This document shows positions 15,903 through 24,791 of a stretch of DNA of 64,000 nucleotides, piece by piece. Made by a program: the position numbers and the translations under genes. This DNA is from Bacteroidia bacterium (lineage in GTDB: Bacteria > Bacteroidota > Bacteroidia > B-17B0 > Aurantibacillaceae). The notes beneath the pieces are model-generated. The model was not told where the DNA came from. It made no database searches and saw only the letters and a program-made list of their open reading frames with translations. Within the stretch, counting starts at the first letter, position 1. Each line of letters begins with the position of its first letter. The DNA lies in NCBI GenBank assembly GCA_016787785.1, contig JAEUTO010000004.1, forward strand, positions 248,001-312,000, in the 5' to 3' direction.

Positions 15903-16637
15903 TTAATAAGCCGGCCCGTTATATCGTGGCGCGTTGCAATCGTCAATATTTCTTTTGCGTGGGCGGTACATCAAGCCAACGCGTAATTCAAATGTGCGGT
16001 TACGGAATTTTGTACCATCTTTGCGGTGCGAGAGTACATCGGGGTTCCAGTGGTACTCTACAAAGGCCGAGATCTTTTTTAGGATAGGAAATTCGTAACC
16101 CAAACCAACCACACCGCTAAAAAATATTTTTGGAAAAGAGCCTGCAAATGGTGTATAAGCGCTAACGCTGGAGTTAAATAAATAATCGAGCTTAACACCG
16201 GGCATTAAATACCAGCGCGATGAAAGACCAAGGGGCGAATAGAATTTTAAATAATTGTTCCACTGTATATACGTGTACTTGTTGGTAGAGAAACCATCGG
16301 CACGCAAACCCGATAAAGGGTCGAGCAATTCTTTTTCTTTTGCGCCTTTGTGTGTGTATTCTAATTCGGTTTGCCAGCGCACGTTATCGTAACGTAAAAA
16401 TTCGGCAAAGATGCCGGCGCCCCAGCTAAAGTATTCGCGTGAGATATGGCTGCGCGGATAGTAATCGGTAATATTGTTTTGATAATTTATAGGATCGTAA
16501 TCTCTGCGGTCTTGATTGGTGTTCTTGTAATAATGGCACGAGTGGTTAACCGCACCAAAGATGCCAAAACCCCTGAAAAATTGTGCATTTGCTTTTTGTA
16601 AGCAGATCAGTAAAAATAATATAAGTACCCTTTTCAT
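15903..16637 (-). CDS. Outer-membrane beta-barrel protein
   Basis: I use the ATG ending at 16637, which directly begins a signal peptide (MKRVLILFLLICLQKANAQ, cleaved after AQ). This gives 244 aa; a longer frame overlapping fabD exists but adds only a hydrophilic tail before the signal. The mature part shows alternating aromatic strands (WQTELEYTHKGA, YIQWNNYLKFYSPLG, ISAFVEYHWNPDV and FELRVGLMYRPR), the pattern of a PorT/OMP_b-brl type barrel. Role unknown. It lies between fabD and ald with 35-40-base gaps. Confidence 0.8.
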   Translation of the reverse strand: MKRVLILFLLICLQKANAQFFRGFGIFGAVNHSCHYYKNTNQDRRDYDPINYQNNITDYYPRSHISREYFSWGAGIFAEFLRYDNVRWQTELEYTHKGAKEKELLDPLSGLRADGFSTNKYTYIQWNNYLKFYSPLGLSSRWYLMPGVKLDYLFNSSVSAYTPFAGSFPKIFFSGVVGLGYEFPILKKISAFVEYHWNPDVLSHRKDGTKFRNRTFELRVGLMYRPRKRNIDDCNAPRYNGPAY

Positions 16638-16677
16638 TATATGTCTTTGGTCATTTATCCTTTGTCTATAGTCCCTT

Positions 16678-17565
16678 TTAAACACTAACTGCTTCCGATG
16701 TGCCGCTTATTTTTTTAACCAGTCCTTGTAACACTTTACCCGGACCAACCTCAATAAACTGTGTGGCGCCATCTGCTACCATTTGTTGAACGGACTGTGT
16801 CCATTTAACCGGTGCTGTTAACTGCGCAACCAAATTTTGTTGTATTTGTTTAGGATCTGACACCGCATTTGCTGTTACATTTTGGTAAACAGGGCAAATA
16901 GGCGTGTTAAAGTTGGTGGCTTTAATAGCAGCTTCTAATTCAACACGCGCAGGTTCCATTAAAGGCGAGTGAAAAGCACCGCCAACAGGTAGTACTAATG
17001 CGCGTTTGGCGCCGGCTGCTTTTAATTTTTCGCAGGCAATGTTAATACCTTCGGTAGAGCCGGAGATAACTAATTGTCCGGGGCAGTTATAATTGGCTGC
17101 AACAACAACGTGTCCGCTTGCTGTAATTTCTGCGCAAATCGTTTCAACTATTTTATCGTCTAAATTTAAGATGGCGGCCATGGTGCTTGGGTTAATTTCG
17201 CAGGCCTTTTGCATGGCAAGGGCGCGTTTGTAAACCAGCTTTAAGGCATCGTCAAAACTCAAACATTTGTTGGCAACCAGGGCCGAGAACTCGCCTAAAG
17301 AGTGGCCCGCAACCATATCCGGTTTAAAAGTGGCTTCGTTAACAGCGGCTAAAATTACCGAGTGTAAAAAAATGGCCGGTTGTGTAATTTTGGTTTGTTT
17401 AAGTTCTTCTTCGGTACCTGCGAACATGGTATCGGTTATCTTAAAGCCTAAAATGCTGTTGGCTTTTTCAAATAATTCTTTGGCAAGAGGGTTATTATCG
17501 TAAAGATCTTTGCCCATTCCTGGAAATTGTGAGCCTTGGCCGGGAAATATGTATGCTTTTTTCAT
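16678..17565 (-). CDS. fabD: Malonyl-CoA:ACP transacylase
   Basis: It loads malonyl units onto acyl carrier protein for fatty-acid synthesis in the cytoplasm. The 295-aa length is standard. N-terminal IFPGQGSQFPGMG (residues 6-18), nucleophile elbow GHSLG with Ser89, and catalytic His199 in GGAFHSP are all present; Q11 and the C-terminal FIEVGPGKVLQGL also fit. It heads a run of minus-strand genes ending at 14258, but those are not fatty-acid genes, so the linkage is probably chance. Confidence 0.96.
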   Translation of the reverse strand: MKKAYIFPGQGSQFPGMGKDLYDNNPLAKELFEKANSILGFKITDTMFAGTEEELKQTKITQPAIFLHSVILAAVNEATFKPDMVAGHSLGEFSALVANKCLSFDDALKLVYKRALAMQKACEINPSTMAAILNLDDKIVETICAEITASGHVVVAANYNCPGQLVISGSTEGINIACEKLKAAGAKRALVLPVGGAFHSPLMEPARVELEAAIKATNFNTPICPVYQNVTANAVSDPKQIQQNLVAQLTAPVKWTQSVQQMVADGATQFIEVGPGKVLQGLVKKISGTSEAVSV

Positions 17566-17690
17566 GTTTTTAGTCTAAAAAAGTATAGAATTGTAAATTT
17601 AGCAGAATAAAGCGACTAAATCAATTAAGTAAGCGGCCATTAGTTAACGGTGGGTTGTTAGGAAAGTAACAATTTCTCTAGGCACACAGT

Positions 17691-17730
17691 ATCCCCCTTT
17701 GGAGGGGGTGCCCGGAGGGCGGGGGAGGGT
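17691..17730. repeat. C/G-run dispersed repeat remnant
   Basis: ATCCCCCTTTGGAGGGGG is followed by a TGCCCGGAGGGCGGGGGAGG run. C-run/G-run units like this recur between genes in many Bacteroidota genomes. It forms a small CCCCC/GGGGG hairpin and sits between fabD and the rpsT terminator. Only one copy is seen in the window. Confidence 0.5.
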
Positions 17731-17733
17731 AAC

Positions 17734-17764
17734 AAAAAAACCCGCAACGTTACCGTGCGGGTTT
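17734..17764 (-). terminator. Intrinsic terminator of rpsT
   Basis: Stem AAACCCGCA (17738-17746) / TGCGGGTTT (17756-17764) with a 9-nt loop, followed on the minus strand by a run of seven T. It lies 23 bases after the rpsT stop. Confidence 0.85.
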
Positions 17765-17786
17765 AGTAAAAGGTGAAAACCTTTAA

Positions 17787-18041
17787 TTATTTAATAGTAG
17801 CAACCTTTTTAGCCAATTTTGACTTAAGATTACCAGCTTTATTTTTATGAATTACTGATTTTTTAGCCAATTTATCGATCATGCTCGATACTTTTGGTAA
17901 AAGGTCTTGCGCTTCTTTCTTAGAAGTAGCGTTACGTAATTTATTTACCGCATTACGGGTTGTTTTAGCGTAATAACGATTTTCAGTACGTTTAGCATCG
18001 TTAGAACGAATGCGTTTGATGGATGATTTATGATTTGCCAT
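17787..18041 (-). CDS. rpsT: Ribosomal protein S20 (bS20)
   Basis: An 84-aa small-subunit protein that binds 16S rRNA. It begins [18 protein letters not shown], the standard bS20 start, so I take the ATG ending at 18041 and not the longer frame open to 18122. Very Lys/Arg/Ala-rich helices throughout. It is monocistronic, with a clear terminator after it and a divergent OmpA-like gene before it. bS20 expression is autoregulated in E. coli; nothing here shows that directly. Confidence 0.95.
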   Translation of the reverse strand: MANHKSSIKRIRSNDAKRTENRYYAKTTRNAVNKLRNATSKKEAQDLLPKVSSMIDKLAKKSVIHKNKAGNLKSKLAKKVATIK

Positions 18042-18123
18042 TTCTTTAATTTCTTGTTGTGTACCCCAATTTTGGGAAGGCAAATATACGATTTTTTTTG
18101 AATATGCAAATGTTAAAAACAAT

Positions 18124-18155
18124 TTTGCTATAAAATCTATTAAAGGTTATTTTTG
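18124..18155 (+). promoter_or_regulatory. Promoter of the OmpA-like gene, near-leaderless
   Basis: TTTG at 18124-18127, a 20-nt spacer, TATTTTTG at 18148-18155: a full match to the TTTG / TAnnTTTG consensus. The start codon is at 18160, only 4 bases after the -7 box, so transcription would begin at or next to the A of ATG. Confidence 0.65.
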
Positions 18156-18159
18156 TAAT

Positions 18160-19251
18160 ATGAGGCAGCTGATTCTTGTGGTTATTGGGCTTTTGGTGGG
18201 TTTTGCAGGCTTTGCCCAAACGGTTATAACCCAAAAACCCGTTAAGAACCTGGTGCCCAATGGTAGTTTTGAGAATTACCGCCGTAAAACCAACAATATT
18301 AAACAGGCCGTGCCATGGCGGCCCATAGCCTCTATCGACTACTATCACAACCCCTTAGATAACGATACTACCGTGCAAAAAGGCGCTTATTCGGGCGATT
18401 CCTATGTTGGTTTCCGTTTTCAGAAGCGTTATAAAGAATTTTTGCAGGTAAAACTGGCCGAACCCCTGCACCGCGGCACTGTTTACGAGTTCTCAATGCA
18501 GGTGCGCCTTGCTTTTTGGAGCAATGCGGTATTGCGCTCGTTTGGTGTATTAATAAGTAAAGCCGGTTACAGCAAACAAGGTGATGCGGTAAAAGCCAAT
18601 ATGGTAGATTCTATCGGCAAAAAAGGTGGCTTATTCAAAGCGCATGAATGGTTTACCATTAGAGGTTATTATAAAGCAGATGGCGGCGAAAAATACATTA
18701 CCATTGGCAACTTTGCACCCAAAATAAAAAAAGAATTTGTGCGCATGAATTTATTTAAACTGGGTTATAAAGAGGCTTATTATTTTGTAGATGATATTAA
18801 ATTAATTAAGAGTCCTGCCTTTGAAGAAAAAGTAGATGTAGAAATTGTTGGCCCAAATTATCATGCTGAACAGGATTCGAGTTTAAATGTGAGCAAGGAT
18901 ATTAAAGTAGGGGATAAAGTAAACTTAAATAATATTTTCTTTGACAACGGTCGTTATTATTTGTTGCCGGAGTCGTACCAGGAATTAAACAAGCTGGTGC
19001 AATATCTTTTAAAGAACCCGAGTGTTGAGATCCAAATTAACGGACACAGCGATAGTGGCGGTTTAAATTACAAGAACCAAAAAATGTCGGAGTTGCGCGC
19101 CCGCGAGGTGTTTGAATATTTAATTAAAAAAGGCGTGCAAAATAAAATGTACTTTAAAGGTTACGGCAGTACGCAACCCGTTGCCAGTAACGATACAGAT
19201 GAAGGTAAAGCCAAGAACCGCCGTGTTGAATTTCAAATCATAAAAAAATAA
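18160..19251 (+). CDS. OmpA-family outer-membrane/peptidoglycan-binding protein
   Basis: The 363-aa protein has a signal peptide (MRQLILVVIGLLVGFAGFAQ). A beta-sandwich-like domain follows at about 30-215 (LVPNGSFENYRRK, carbohydrate-binding-module style), and a C-terminal OmpA domain at about 245-363. The OmpA part has the peptidoglycan-binding pattern INGHSDSGGLNYKNQKMSE then RAREVFEYL and NRRVEF. It should tether the outer envelope to the cell wall. The MFS gene follows by 2 bases, so the two are cotranscribed. The N-terminal domain's ligand is unknown. Confidence 0.88.
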   Translation: MRQLILVVIGLLVGFAGFAQTVITQKPVKNLVPNGSFENYRRKTNNIKQAVPWRPIASIDYYHNPLDNDTTVQKGAYSGDSYVGFRFQKRYKEFLQVKLAEPLHRGTVYEFSMQVRLAFWSNAVLRSFGVLISKAGYSKQGDAVKANMVDSIGKKGGLFKAHEWFTIRGYYKADGGEKYITIGNFAPKIKKEFVRMNLFKLGYKEAYYFVDDIKLIKSPAFEEKVDVEIVGPNYHAEQDSSLNVSKDIKVGDKVNLNNIFFDNGRYYLLPESYQELNKLVQYLLKNPSVEIQINGHSDSGGLNYKNQKMSELRAREVFEYLIKKGVQNKMYFKGYGSTQPVASNDTDEGKAKNRRVEFQIIKK

Positions 19252-19253
19252 CT

Positions 19254-20618
19254 ATGGAGGACGGAAAATTATTGATCGACGATCCCAAAACAATAAAAGC
19301 CTGGACCTTTTATGATTGGGCCAATTCTGTTTTTCCATTGGTAATTACGTCTGCTATCTTTCCCAATTTTTACGACGCGGTAACCTCCACAAAAAATGAA
19401 GCGGGCGATGTGGTGAGCCATGCCGTTACTTTTTTTGGAAGAGAATTCGAGAACCAGAATATTTATTCTTTCGTTTATGCCTTTGCACTTGCTATAGTAG
19501 TGTTGATCTCGCCCATCTTAAGCGGTATTGCCGATTATTTAGGAAATAAAAAACGTTTCCTGCAATTCTTTTGTTATTTGGGATCTATCTCCTGCATGTG
19601 TTTGTTTTTCTTTTCGAAAAATAATTTAGAAATGAGTTTTATTCCATTCATCACCGCTACCGTTGGTTTTTGGGGAAGTTTGGTGTATTATAATTCGTAC
19701 TTACCGGAGATCGCATCAGAAGCCAATCAGGATAAAGTAAGCGCAAGAGGTTTTGCGTTAGGCTATTTTGGAAGCTCGTTGTTACTGATTGTTTGTTTAG
19801 CATTGGTGATGACAAAAACATTTCATCACTTGTTGAACACCGATCCAAAACAAGCTATTGATGTAAGGATCTCTTTTTTATTGGTTGGCCTTTGGTGGAT
19901 GGGCTTTGCGCAATACACGTTTAAACGTTTGCCAAGATTAAACCACAAAGCACATGGTAACGGCAGCGATAAACAAGGATTATTCTCAAAAGGATTTAAA
20001 GAATTACGTTCGGTTGCAAAACAAATAAAAGATCTGCCGCAGTTAAAACGTTTTTTAAGCGGTTACTTTTTTTACAACATGGGTGTGCAAACCATTATGG
20101 TGGTAGCGGTGTTATTTGCACGTAACGAAATTGTATGGGAAAATGAACAGGCAAAAACAACCTCGTTAATTGTAAGTATTTTAATTATACAGTTTGTTGG
20201 TATTGCAGGCTCTTTCTTTTTCTCAAAATTATCGTCACGCATTGGAAACATAAAAGCATTGATGAGCGCTATTTTTATCTGGATCTTTATTTGTGTGTTC
20301 ACCTACATGGTGGCGCGTTTGCCAATTCATTTTTACATCGTGGCGTTTTTAGTTGGTTTCGTAATGGGTGGTATCCAGGCTTTATCAAGAAGTACCTACA
20401 GTAAATTATTACCCGAGACAGAGGACAATACCAGCTTTTTTAGTTTTTACGATGTGATGGAAAAAATGGGCATGATCTTAGGCACCATCACTTTTGGCGT
20501 TATAAGCGAAATAGTTGGTGGCATGCGTCCCTCTATTTTATCGCTGATAGGTTATTTTATTTTGGGCTTTATTATTTTGCTCACCATGAAGAAGAACATA
20601 GGCGGAAAAACAGTTTAG
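19254..20618 (+). CDS. MFS transporter, UMF1/Atg22-like
   Basis: A 454-aa protein with about 12 membrane helices. It opens DDPKTIKAWTFYDWANSVFP, the diagnostic start of the UMF1/Atg22 family, and the second half repeats the fold from about residue 260. Atg22 exports amino acids from yeast vacuoles; bacterial members are uncharacterised, so the substrate is open. It follows the OmpA-like gene with a 2-base gap. The VWA gene begins 59 bases downstream and may be in the same unit. Confidence 0.87.
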   Translation: MEDGKLLIDDPKTIKAWTFYDWANSVFPLVITSAIFPNFYDAVTSTKNEAGDVVSHAVTFFGREFENQNIYSFVYAFALAIVVLISPILSGIADYLGNKKRFLQFFCYLGSISCMCLFFFSKNNLEMSFIPFITATVGFWGSLVYYNSYLPEIASEANQDKVSARGFALGYFGSSLLLIVCLALVMTKTFHHLLNTDPKQAIDVRISFLLVGLWWMGFAQYTFKRLPRLNHKAHGNGSDKQGLFSKGFKELRSVAKQIKDLPQLKRFLSGYFFYNMGVQTIMVVAVLFARNEIVWENEQAKTTSLIVSILIIQFVGIAGSFFFSKLSSRIGNIKALMSAIFIWIFICVFTYMVARLPIHFYIVAFLVGFVMGGIQALSRSTYSKLLPETEDNTSFFSFYDVMEKMGMILGTITFGVISEIVGGMRPSILSLIGYFILGFIILLTMKKNIGGKTV

Positions 20619-20677
20619 GTTCCTGATAATTTTTGTTAAGAAAAAAACAATTGCCTGATCTTTGTATTATACCAAAT

Positions 20678-21799
20678 ATGCTCAAGAAACTTTTTATCTT
20701 TTTTATTCTCTCTACAGGTTTAGTGCATGCGCAATTGCAGTTCAAAGAGCAGGATACCGATCTGGGCACCATTGCCGAGACCTACGAAATAAAAGGCGAT
20801 GTACTCGTAAAAAACAGTACCGATAAAAAGGTTTTTTTAATGCGCGCCGATGCCGATAAAGGCGTAAAAGTTTTTACCACCAAAAAAACTTTGCTGCCCG
20901 GCGATACCTGCTTGATTATTATTTCTTTTTTACCCGAGAGTGCCGGAAAATTTAAAAAGAAGATCAACCTTATTTGCAGCGACAACACAAAACCTTATGA
21001 ATTAATCGTTTCAGGCAACCTGGGAAAATTAAGAACCGACGATAAACTGGCTTGTTTTTATTTCGGTAACCGCAGAAGCAGTTCTATAAAAACAACAACA
21101 GAACCCATTGTTGTAAAAGAGAATACAACAAAAAAAGACAATACCAATAAAATTCCCGATAACTCCAGTACACCAAAAATAGATACCGTTTGGGAAAAGC
21201 CACCGGTTATTTTAAAAGAAGAAAGCACAACTGAGCTTTCTGTTTTAGGGTACAAGCCCAACAACATTTTATTTTTGGTGGATGTAAGCAGTTCTATGAA
21301 AGATTCTTTGAAATTACCTTTAATGAAAACGGCTTTGCATACGTTAATTGATGCCGTGCGCGAAGTAGACGTTATAACTTTTGTTACTTATGCCGATAGT
21401 GTAAAAATAATTAAAGAAGGCATAAAAGGTTCCGACAAAAAACAATTGCACGCGGCAGTAGATGGTTTAAAAGCAAAAGGTTTGACAAAAGGTAACAAAG
21501 CAATTTTATTCTCGCAGCAATTGGCGCAAAAACATTTTATTGCAGAAGGAAATAACCAGATCATTATGGCAACCGATGGTAAGTTCCGATTTTACAGCGA
21601 AGACCAAAACACCTGGACCCAAAAACAAATGGATAAAAAGATTGTTTTAACTACGGTGGCTTTTGGTAATGATAGAGAAGCGATGAAGAACTTAAAAGAA
21701 ATTGCAGATAAAGGCGAAGGTTCTTTTATACACATTAAAAAACGTCATGGCAGCGAGGAAAAACTACTGGATGAGGTGAAAGCGAGGAGTAAACGTTGA
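20678..21799 (+). CDS. Secreted DUF1573-like / von Willebrand A domain protein
   Basis: I use the ATG at 20678, which begins a signal peptide (MLKKLFIFFILSTGLVHAQ); 373 aa. Residues 20-115 are an Ig-like DUF1573-type domain (LGTIAETYEIKGDVLVKN). A Thr/Lys-rich linker (about 135-185) leads to a VWA domain (about 195-370) with an intact MIDAS D202-x-S204-x-S206 (VDVSSS) and the later TDGKF strand. VWA domains bind proteins through a metal ion; the partner is unknown. The position after OmpA/MFS genes suggests an envelope role. Confidence 0.85.
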   Translation: MLKKLFIFFILSTGLVHAQLQFKEQDTDLGTIAETYEIKGDVLVKNSTDKKVFLMRADADKGVKVFTTKKTLLPGDTCLIIISFLPESAGKFKKKINLICSDNTKPYELIVSGNLGKLRTDDKLACFYFGNRRSSSIKTTTEPIVVKENTTKKDNTNKIPDNSSTPKIDTVWEKPPVILKEESTTELSVLGYKPNNILFLVDVSSSMKDSLKLPLMKTALHTLIDAVREVDVITFVTYADSVKIIKEGIKGSDKKQLHAAVDGLKAKGLTKGNKAILFSQQLAQKHFIAEGNNQIIMATDGKFRFYSEDQNTWTQKQMDKKIVLTTVAFGNDREAMKNLKEIADKGEGSFIHIKKRHGSEEKLLDEVKARSKR

Positions 21800-21846
21800 T
21801 TAGTCCGGGTTTCGGGTTTCTTGTTCTGTGTATTAAACCTAAGAAT

Positions 21847-21987
21847 TTTAAACCACATAGACACATAGATTTAAAGGTGTTTGTTTAGGTTAAGAGTTAA
21901 ACATAGGATTTTTCGTCAAAGACGAAAAATTATGTTCGCTTTAGGCGAATAGATTTTTTCTTTTTCCTATATGCCAATGTGTTTAAA
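21847..21987. repeat. AACCACATAG palindromic element, copy 1
   Basis: About 140 bp. The left end is TTTAAACCACATAG and the right end, read inverted, is TTTAAACACATTGGCATA. A perfect internal hairpin ATTTTTCGTC-AAA-GACGAAAAAT (21908-21930) is framed by AACATA/TATGTT. A second member with the same ends is at 39707-39827. Both lie between genes and have no coding capacity, so this looks like a dispersed non-autonomous element. It may also end the VWA transcript. Confidence 0.65.
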
Positions 21988-22020
21988 TTTGTACCTTGAT
22001 GTTAAAATTTGTAAATTTTG
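21988..22020 (+). promoter_or_regulatory. Candidate msrB promoter
   Basis: TTTG at 21988-21991, a 20-nt spacer, and TAAATTTTG at 22012-22020, one base longer than the TAnnTTTG consensus. The leader to the msrB start would be about 70 nt. It begins exactly at the right end of the repeat element, which may therefore have supplied the -33 box. Confidence 0.4.
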
Positions 22021-22092
22021 AAAGGAAAAGACAGTGAGTTCGTATATATAATAGAACGCCGAAAAACAGCGCGGCAATAAAACAAAAACCAA

Positions 22093-22608
22093 ATGAAAAA
22101 GTTAATTTTATCAGCGATCTTAATAAGCACGTTTGGCCTGGTATCATGTCAAACTGCAGTTAACACAAAAGAAGAACAAAAAATTTCAAATAAAAAAGTT
22201 ATGGACACGAGCTACAAAAAAACAGACGAAGAGTGGAAAAAAATATTAACCCCCGAACAATATTATGTGTTGCGCCAAAAAGGAACAGAGCGCGCCGGAA
22301 CGGGTGTATATAACGATCATAAAGAAATAGGTTTTTATACCTGCGCGGGTTGCGGCACCGAATTATTCTCTAACGAACAAAAATTTGACAGCCATTGTGG
22401 TTGGCCAAGTTTTGATGGTGAGTTAGGTGGTGGCGACCGCGTATTAAAAGTAAACGATTTTTCGCACGGTATGATCCGTACAGAAATTGTGTGCGCAAAA
22501 TGCGGCGGCCACTTAGGACATATTTTTGATGATGGTCCAACTTCTACCGGCCAACGTTATTGCGTAAATAGTTTAAGTCTGGGTTTTAAACCGGCTGCGA
22601 AGAAATAA
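22093..22608 (+). CDS. msrB: Peptide-methionine (R)-S-oxide reductase, lipoprotein form
   Basis: Reduces methionine-R-sulfoxide in damaged proteins. The 171-aa protein has a lipoprotein signal (LVSC, Cys19), so it acts outside the cytoplasm. Zinc ligands C84/C87 and C134/C137, the CGWPSF motif (C102) and catalytic Cys157 in RYCVNS are all present; the family is otherwise about 140 aa. It is the first gene of the 22.1-25.1 kb plus-strand cluster. The Lgt-like gene follows by 21 bases, so envelope repair and lipid or lipoprotein chemistry may be linked. Confidence 0.93.
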   Translation: MKKLILSAILISTFGLVSCQTAVNTKEEQKISNKKVMDTSYKKTDEEWKKILTPEQYYVLRQKGTERAGTGVYNDHKEIGFYTCAGCGTELFSNEQKFDSHCGWPSFDGELGGGDRVLKVNDFSHGMIRTEIVCAKCGGHLGHIFDDGPTSTGQRYCVNSLSLGFKPAAKK

Positions 22609-22629
22609 TTTTTTAGCTATATTAGATGA

Positions 22630-23385
22630 ATGCATTTTCCGATAAATCTTCATCTTTTTGGTAAGGAAATTTCTACACATTATGCTTTAGAGATCATAAG
22701 CATTTTTATTGGTGTGCGCTATTACGTTTTTTTGCGAAAGCGAAGTCACGATACTATTAGTGATGTTAATCGCCTCAAGATCTTTGTCGCCGTTTGTTTA
22801 GGTGCCCTTTTAGGTTCACGTCTGGTAGGTGTTTTTGAAGATCCCGAACAATTTTTTGCAGCCCCCGATAAATTCCGTTACATATTTAGCAATAAAACAA
22901 TTGTTGGCGGCTTATTATTTGCTTTGTTTTTTGTAGAGCTTTTTAAACTTAAATTAAAAATTAAAACTTCCAGCGGCGATGTAATGACCTATCCCTTGCT
23001 GCTTGCCTTGATCTTAGGGCGTATTGGTTGTTTTTGTGAAGGTCTTGATGATGGTACTATTGGAAGAGCAACTACTTTGTTTACAGGAATAAATTTTGGC
23101 GATGGTATTTTACGGCACCCGCTTCCTTTATACGAAATAACATTTTTAAGTTGTCTTTGGTTAGTTATTTATAATCTTGATAAAAAGAAGGTATTAGCCA
23201 ACGGTTCCAAATTTAAATTGTTTTTGATCAATTACTTTTTTTACCGTTTTTGTATTGAATTTTTGAAAGATAATGAATTCACCATTTTTTATTTAAGCAC
23301 CATACAAATTGCCTGTTTAATAGGATTAATTTACTATATAAAAACACTTGTTCAACCAAAAACATTATTTTTACGTTATGCCTGA
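22630..23385 (+). CDS. Lgt-like (prolipoprotein diacylglyceryl transferase family) membrane protein
   Basis: A 251-aa protein with about seven membrane segments. Lgt hallmarks are visible: TIVGGLLFAL (about 90-99, the GG loop), GRIGCFCEGLDDG (130-142, with the conserved Arg131 of the Lgt signature) and HPLPLYE (163-169). Classical Lgt adds diacylglycerol to lipoprotein Cys. This protein is shorter than usual, has Cys-rich GCFCEG where Lgt has an Asn-containing loop, and its 3' end overlaps a radical SAM gene by 8 bases. I infer a specialised paralog handling a different lipid or acceptor; it could also be the cell's only Lgt. Confidence 0.8.
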   Translation: MHFPINLHLFGKEISTHYALEIISIFIGVRYYVFLRKRSHDTISDVNRLKIFVAVCLGALLGSRLVGVFEDPEQFFAAPDKFRYIFSNKTIVGGLLFALFFVELFKLKLKIKTSSGDVMTYPLLLALILGRIGCFCEGLDDGTIGRATTLFTGINFGDGILRHPLPLYEITFLSCLWLVIYNLDKKKVLANGSKFKLFLINYFFYRFCIEFLKDNEFTIFYLSTIQIACLIGLIYYIKTLVQPKTLFLRYA

Positions 23386-24772
23386 AAGAAGTTGGATCTA
23401 TTATGACTATACCATTAGTCTCTGTTCAAAATGTTTACGTCGCATTAGCGCTAAAATAGTTTTTGAGAATGATAATGTTTACATGATAAAGAATTGCCCG
23501 GAACATGGCATGGAAAAAGTATTGATAGCAACGGACATTGAATATTACAAACGCATTCGTAATTATAATAAACGCAGCGAGATACCATTAAAATTTAATA
23601 CGCCAACGTTGTATGGTTGTCCTTACGATTGCGGCTTGTGCCCGGATCATGAACAACACTCTTGTTTAACCCTGATTGAAATTACCGACAGATGTAATTT
23701 AACCTGCCCAACCTGTTATGCCGAATCGTCGCCACACTTTGGTAATCACAGAACTTTGGATGAGGTAAAAAATATGCTCGATCTTATTGTTGCTAACGAA
23801 GGAAACCCCGATGTGGTGCAGATCAGTGGCGGAGAGCCAACCATTCATCCGCAATTTTTTGAAATTTTGGATGAAGCTAAAAAAAGACCGATCAAACATT
23901 TGATGTTAAACACAAATGGAATTCGCATTGCAAAAGAAGAAGATTTTGTAAAACGTTTGGCTACGTACATGCCTGATTTCGAAATTTATTTGCAGTGGGA
24001 TAGTTTTGAAAACAAAGCTTTAAATAAATTACGCGGGGCCGATCTGTTGGATCTTCATTACAAAGCCATGGAGCATTTGAACAAGTATAATCTTTCTACA
24101 ACACTGGTAGTTACATTACAGCGCGGTGTAAACAATCATGAGATAGGAAAGATAATTGAATATGCTTTAAAACAACCTTGTGTAAGAGGCGTAACTTTTC
24201 AACCTGTGCAGGTGGCCGGAAGAAATGATAAGTTCGATCCTTCAACAGAACGTTATACATTAACCGAAGTAAGACGAGACATCTTAGATCAAACCTCCTT
24301 TTTTACCGAAGACGATCTTATTCCGGTACCATGTAATCCCGACGCTTTGGTAATGGGTTATGCATTGAAGTTAGAAGGTGAGATAATTCCACTTACAAGA
24401 TACATTAACCCTGCAGATCTGTTGGATAATTCAAAGAACACTATTGTTTACGAACAGGATGAGCGATTGCACCAACATGTTTTAAAAATGTTTAGCACCG
24501 CTAATTCGGTAGAAACAGTTACAGAGGATTTGAAAGAATTGATGTGTTGTTTACCTTTTGTAAAAGCACCGGATCTGGGTTATGATAATTTATTCAGGAT
24601 CATTATTATGAATTTTATTGACGCCTATAATTTTGATGTAAGAGCGATAAAAAAATCATGCGTACACATTGTACATAAGGATAAAATTATTCCTTTTGAG
24701 ACCATGAATCTGTTTTACAGGAATGGAAAGGATAAACAATTGGAAGAATTAAGAAAACTTCAGGTTATTTAA
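23378..24772 (+). CDS. Radical SAM enzyme, tetraether lipid synthase-like (COG1964 type)
   Basis: I start at the ATG at 23378, inside the end of the Lgt-like gene (ATGCCTGA overlap); 464 aa. A rubredoxin-like N-terminus has C16-x2-C19 and C40 in NCPEHG. It is followed by C81-x3-C85-x2-C88 and C96, then the radical SAM CNLTCPTC triad (C106, C110, C113) and a QISGGEPTIHP segment. This order of clusters matches the archaeal tetraether synthase Tes (MJ0619), which joins lipid tails by C-C bonds, and COG1964. In this bacterium it may cross-link or modify acyl chains handled by the Lgt-like partner. The substrate is unproven. Confidence 0.85.
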   Translation: MPERSWIYYDYTISLCSKCLRRISAKIVFENDNVYMIKNCPEHGMEKVLIATDIEYYKRIRNYNKRSEIPLKFNTPTLYGCPYDCGLCPDHEQHSCLTLIEITDRCNLTCPTCYAESSPHFGNHRTLDEVKNMLDLIVANEGNPDVVQISGGEPTIHPQFFEILDEAKKRPIKHLMLNTNGIRIAKEEDFVKRLATYMPDFEIYLQWDSFENKALNKLRGADLLDLHYKAMEHLNKYNLSTTLVVTLQRGVNNHEIGKIIEYALKQPCVRGVTFQPVQVAGRNDKFDPSTERYTLTEVRRDILDQTSFFTEDDLIPVPCNPDALVMGYALKLEGEIIPLTRYINPADLLDNSKNTIVYEQDERLHQHVLKMFSTANSVETVTEDLKELMCCLPFVKAPDLGYDNLFRIIIMNFIDAYNFDVRAIKKSCVHIVHKDKIIPFETMNLFYRNGKDKQLEELRKLQVI

Positions 24773-24791
24773 ATAATTAGTAAATTAGAGT

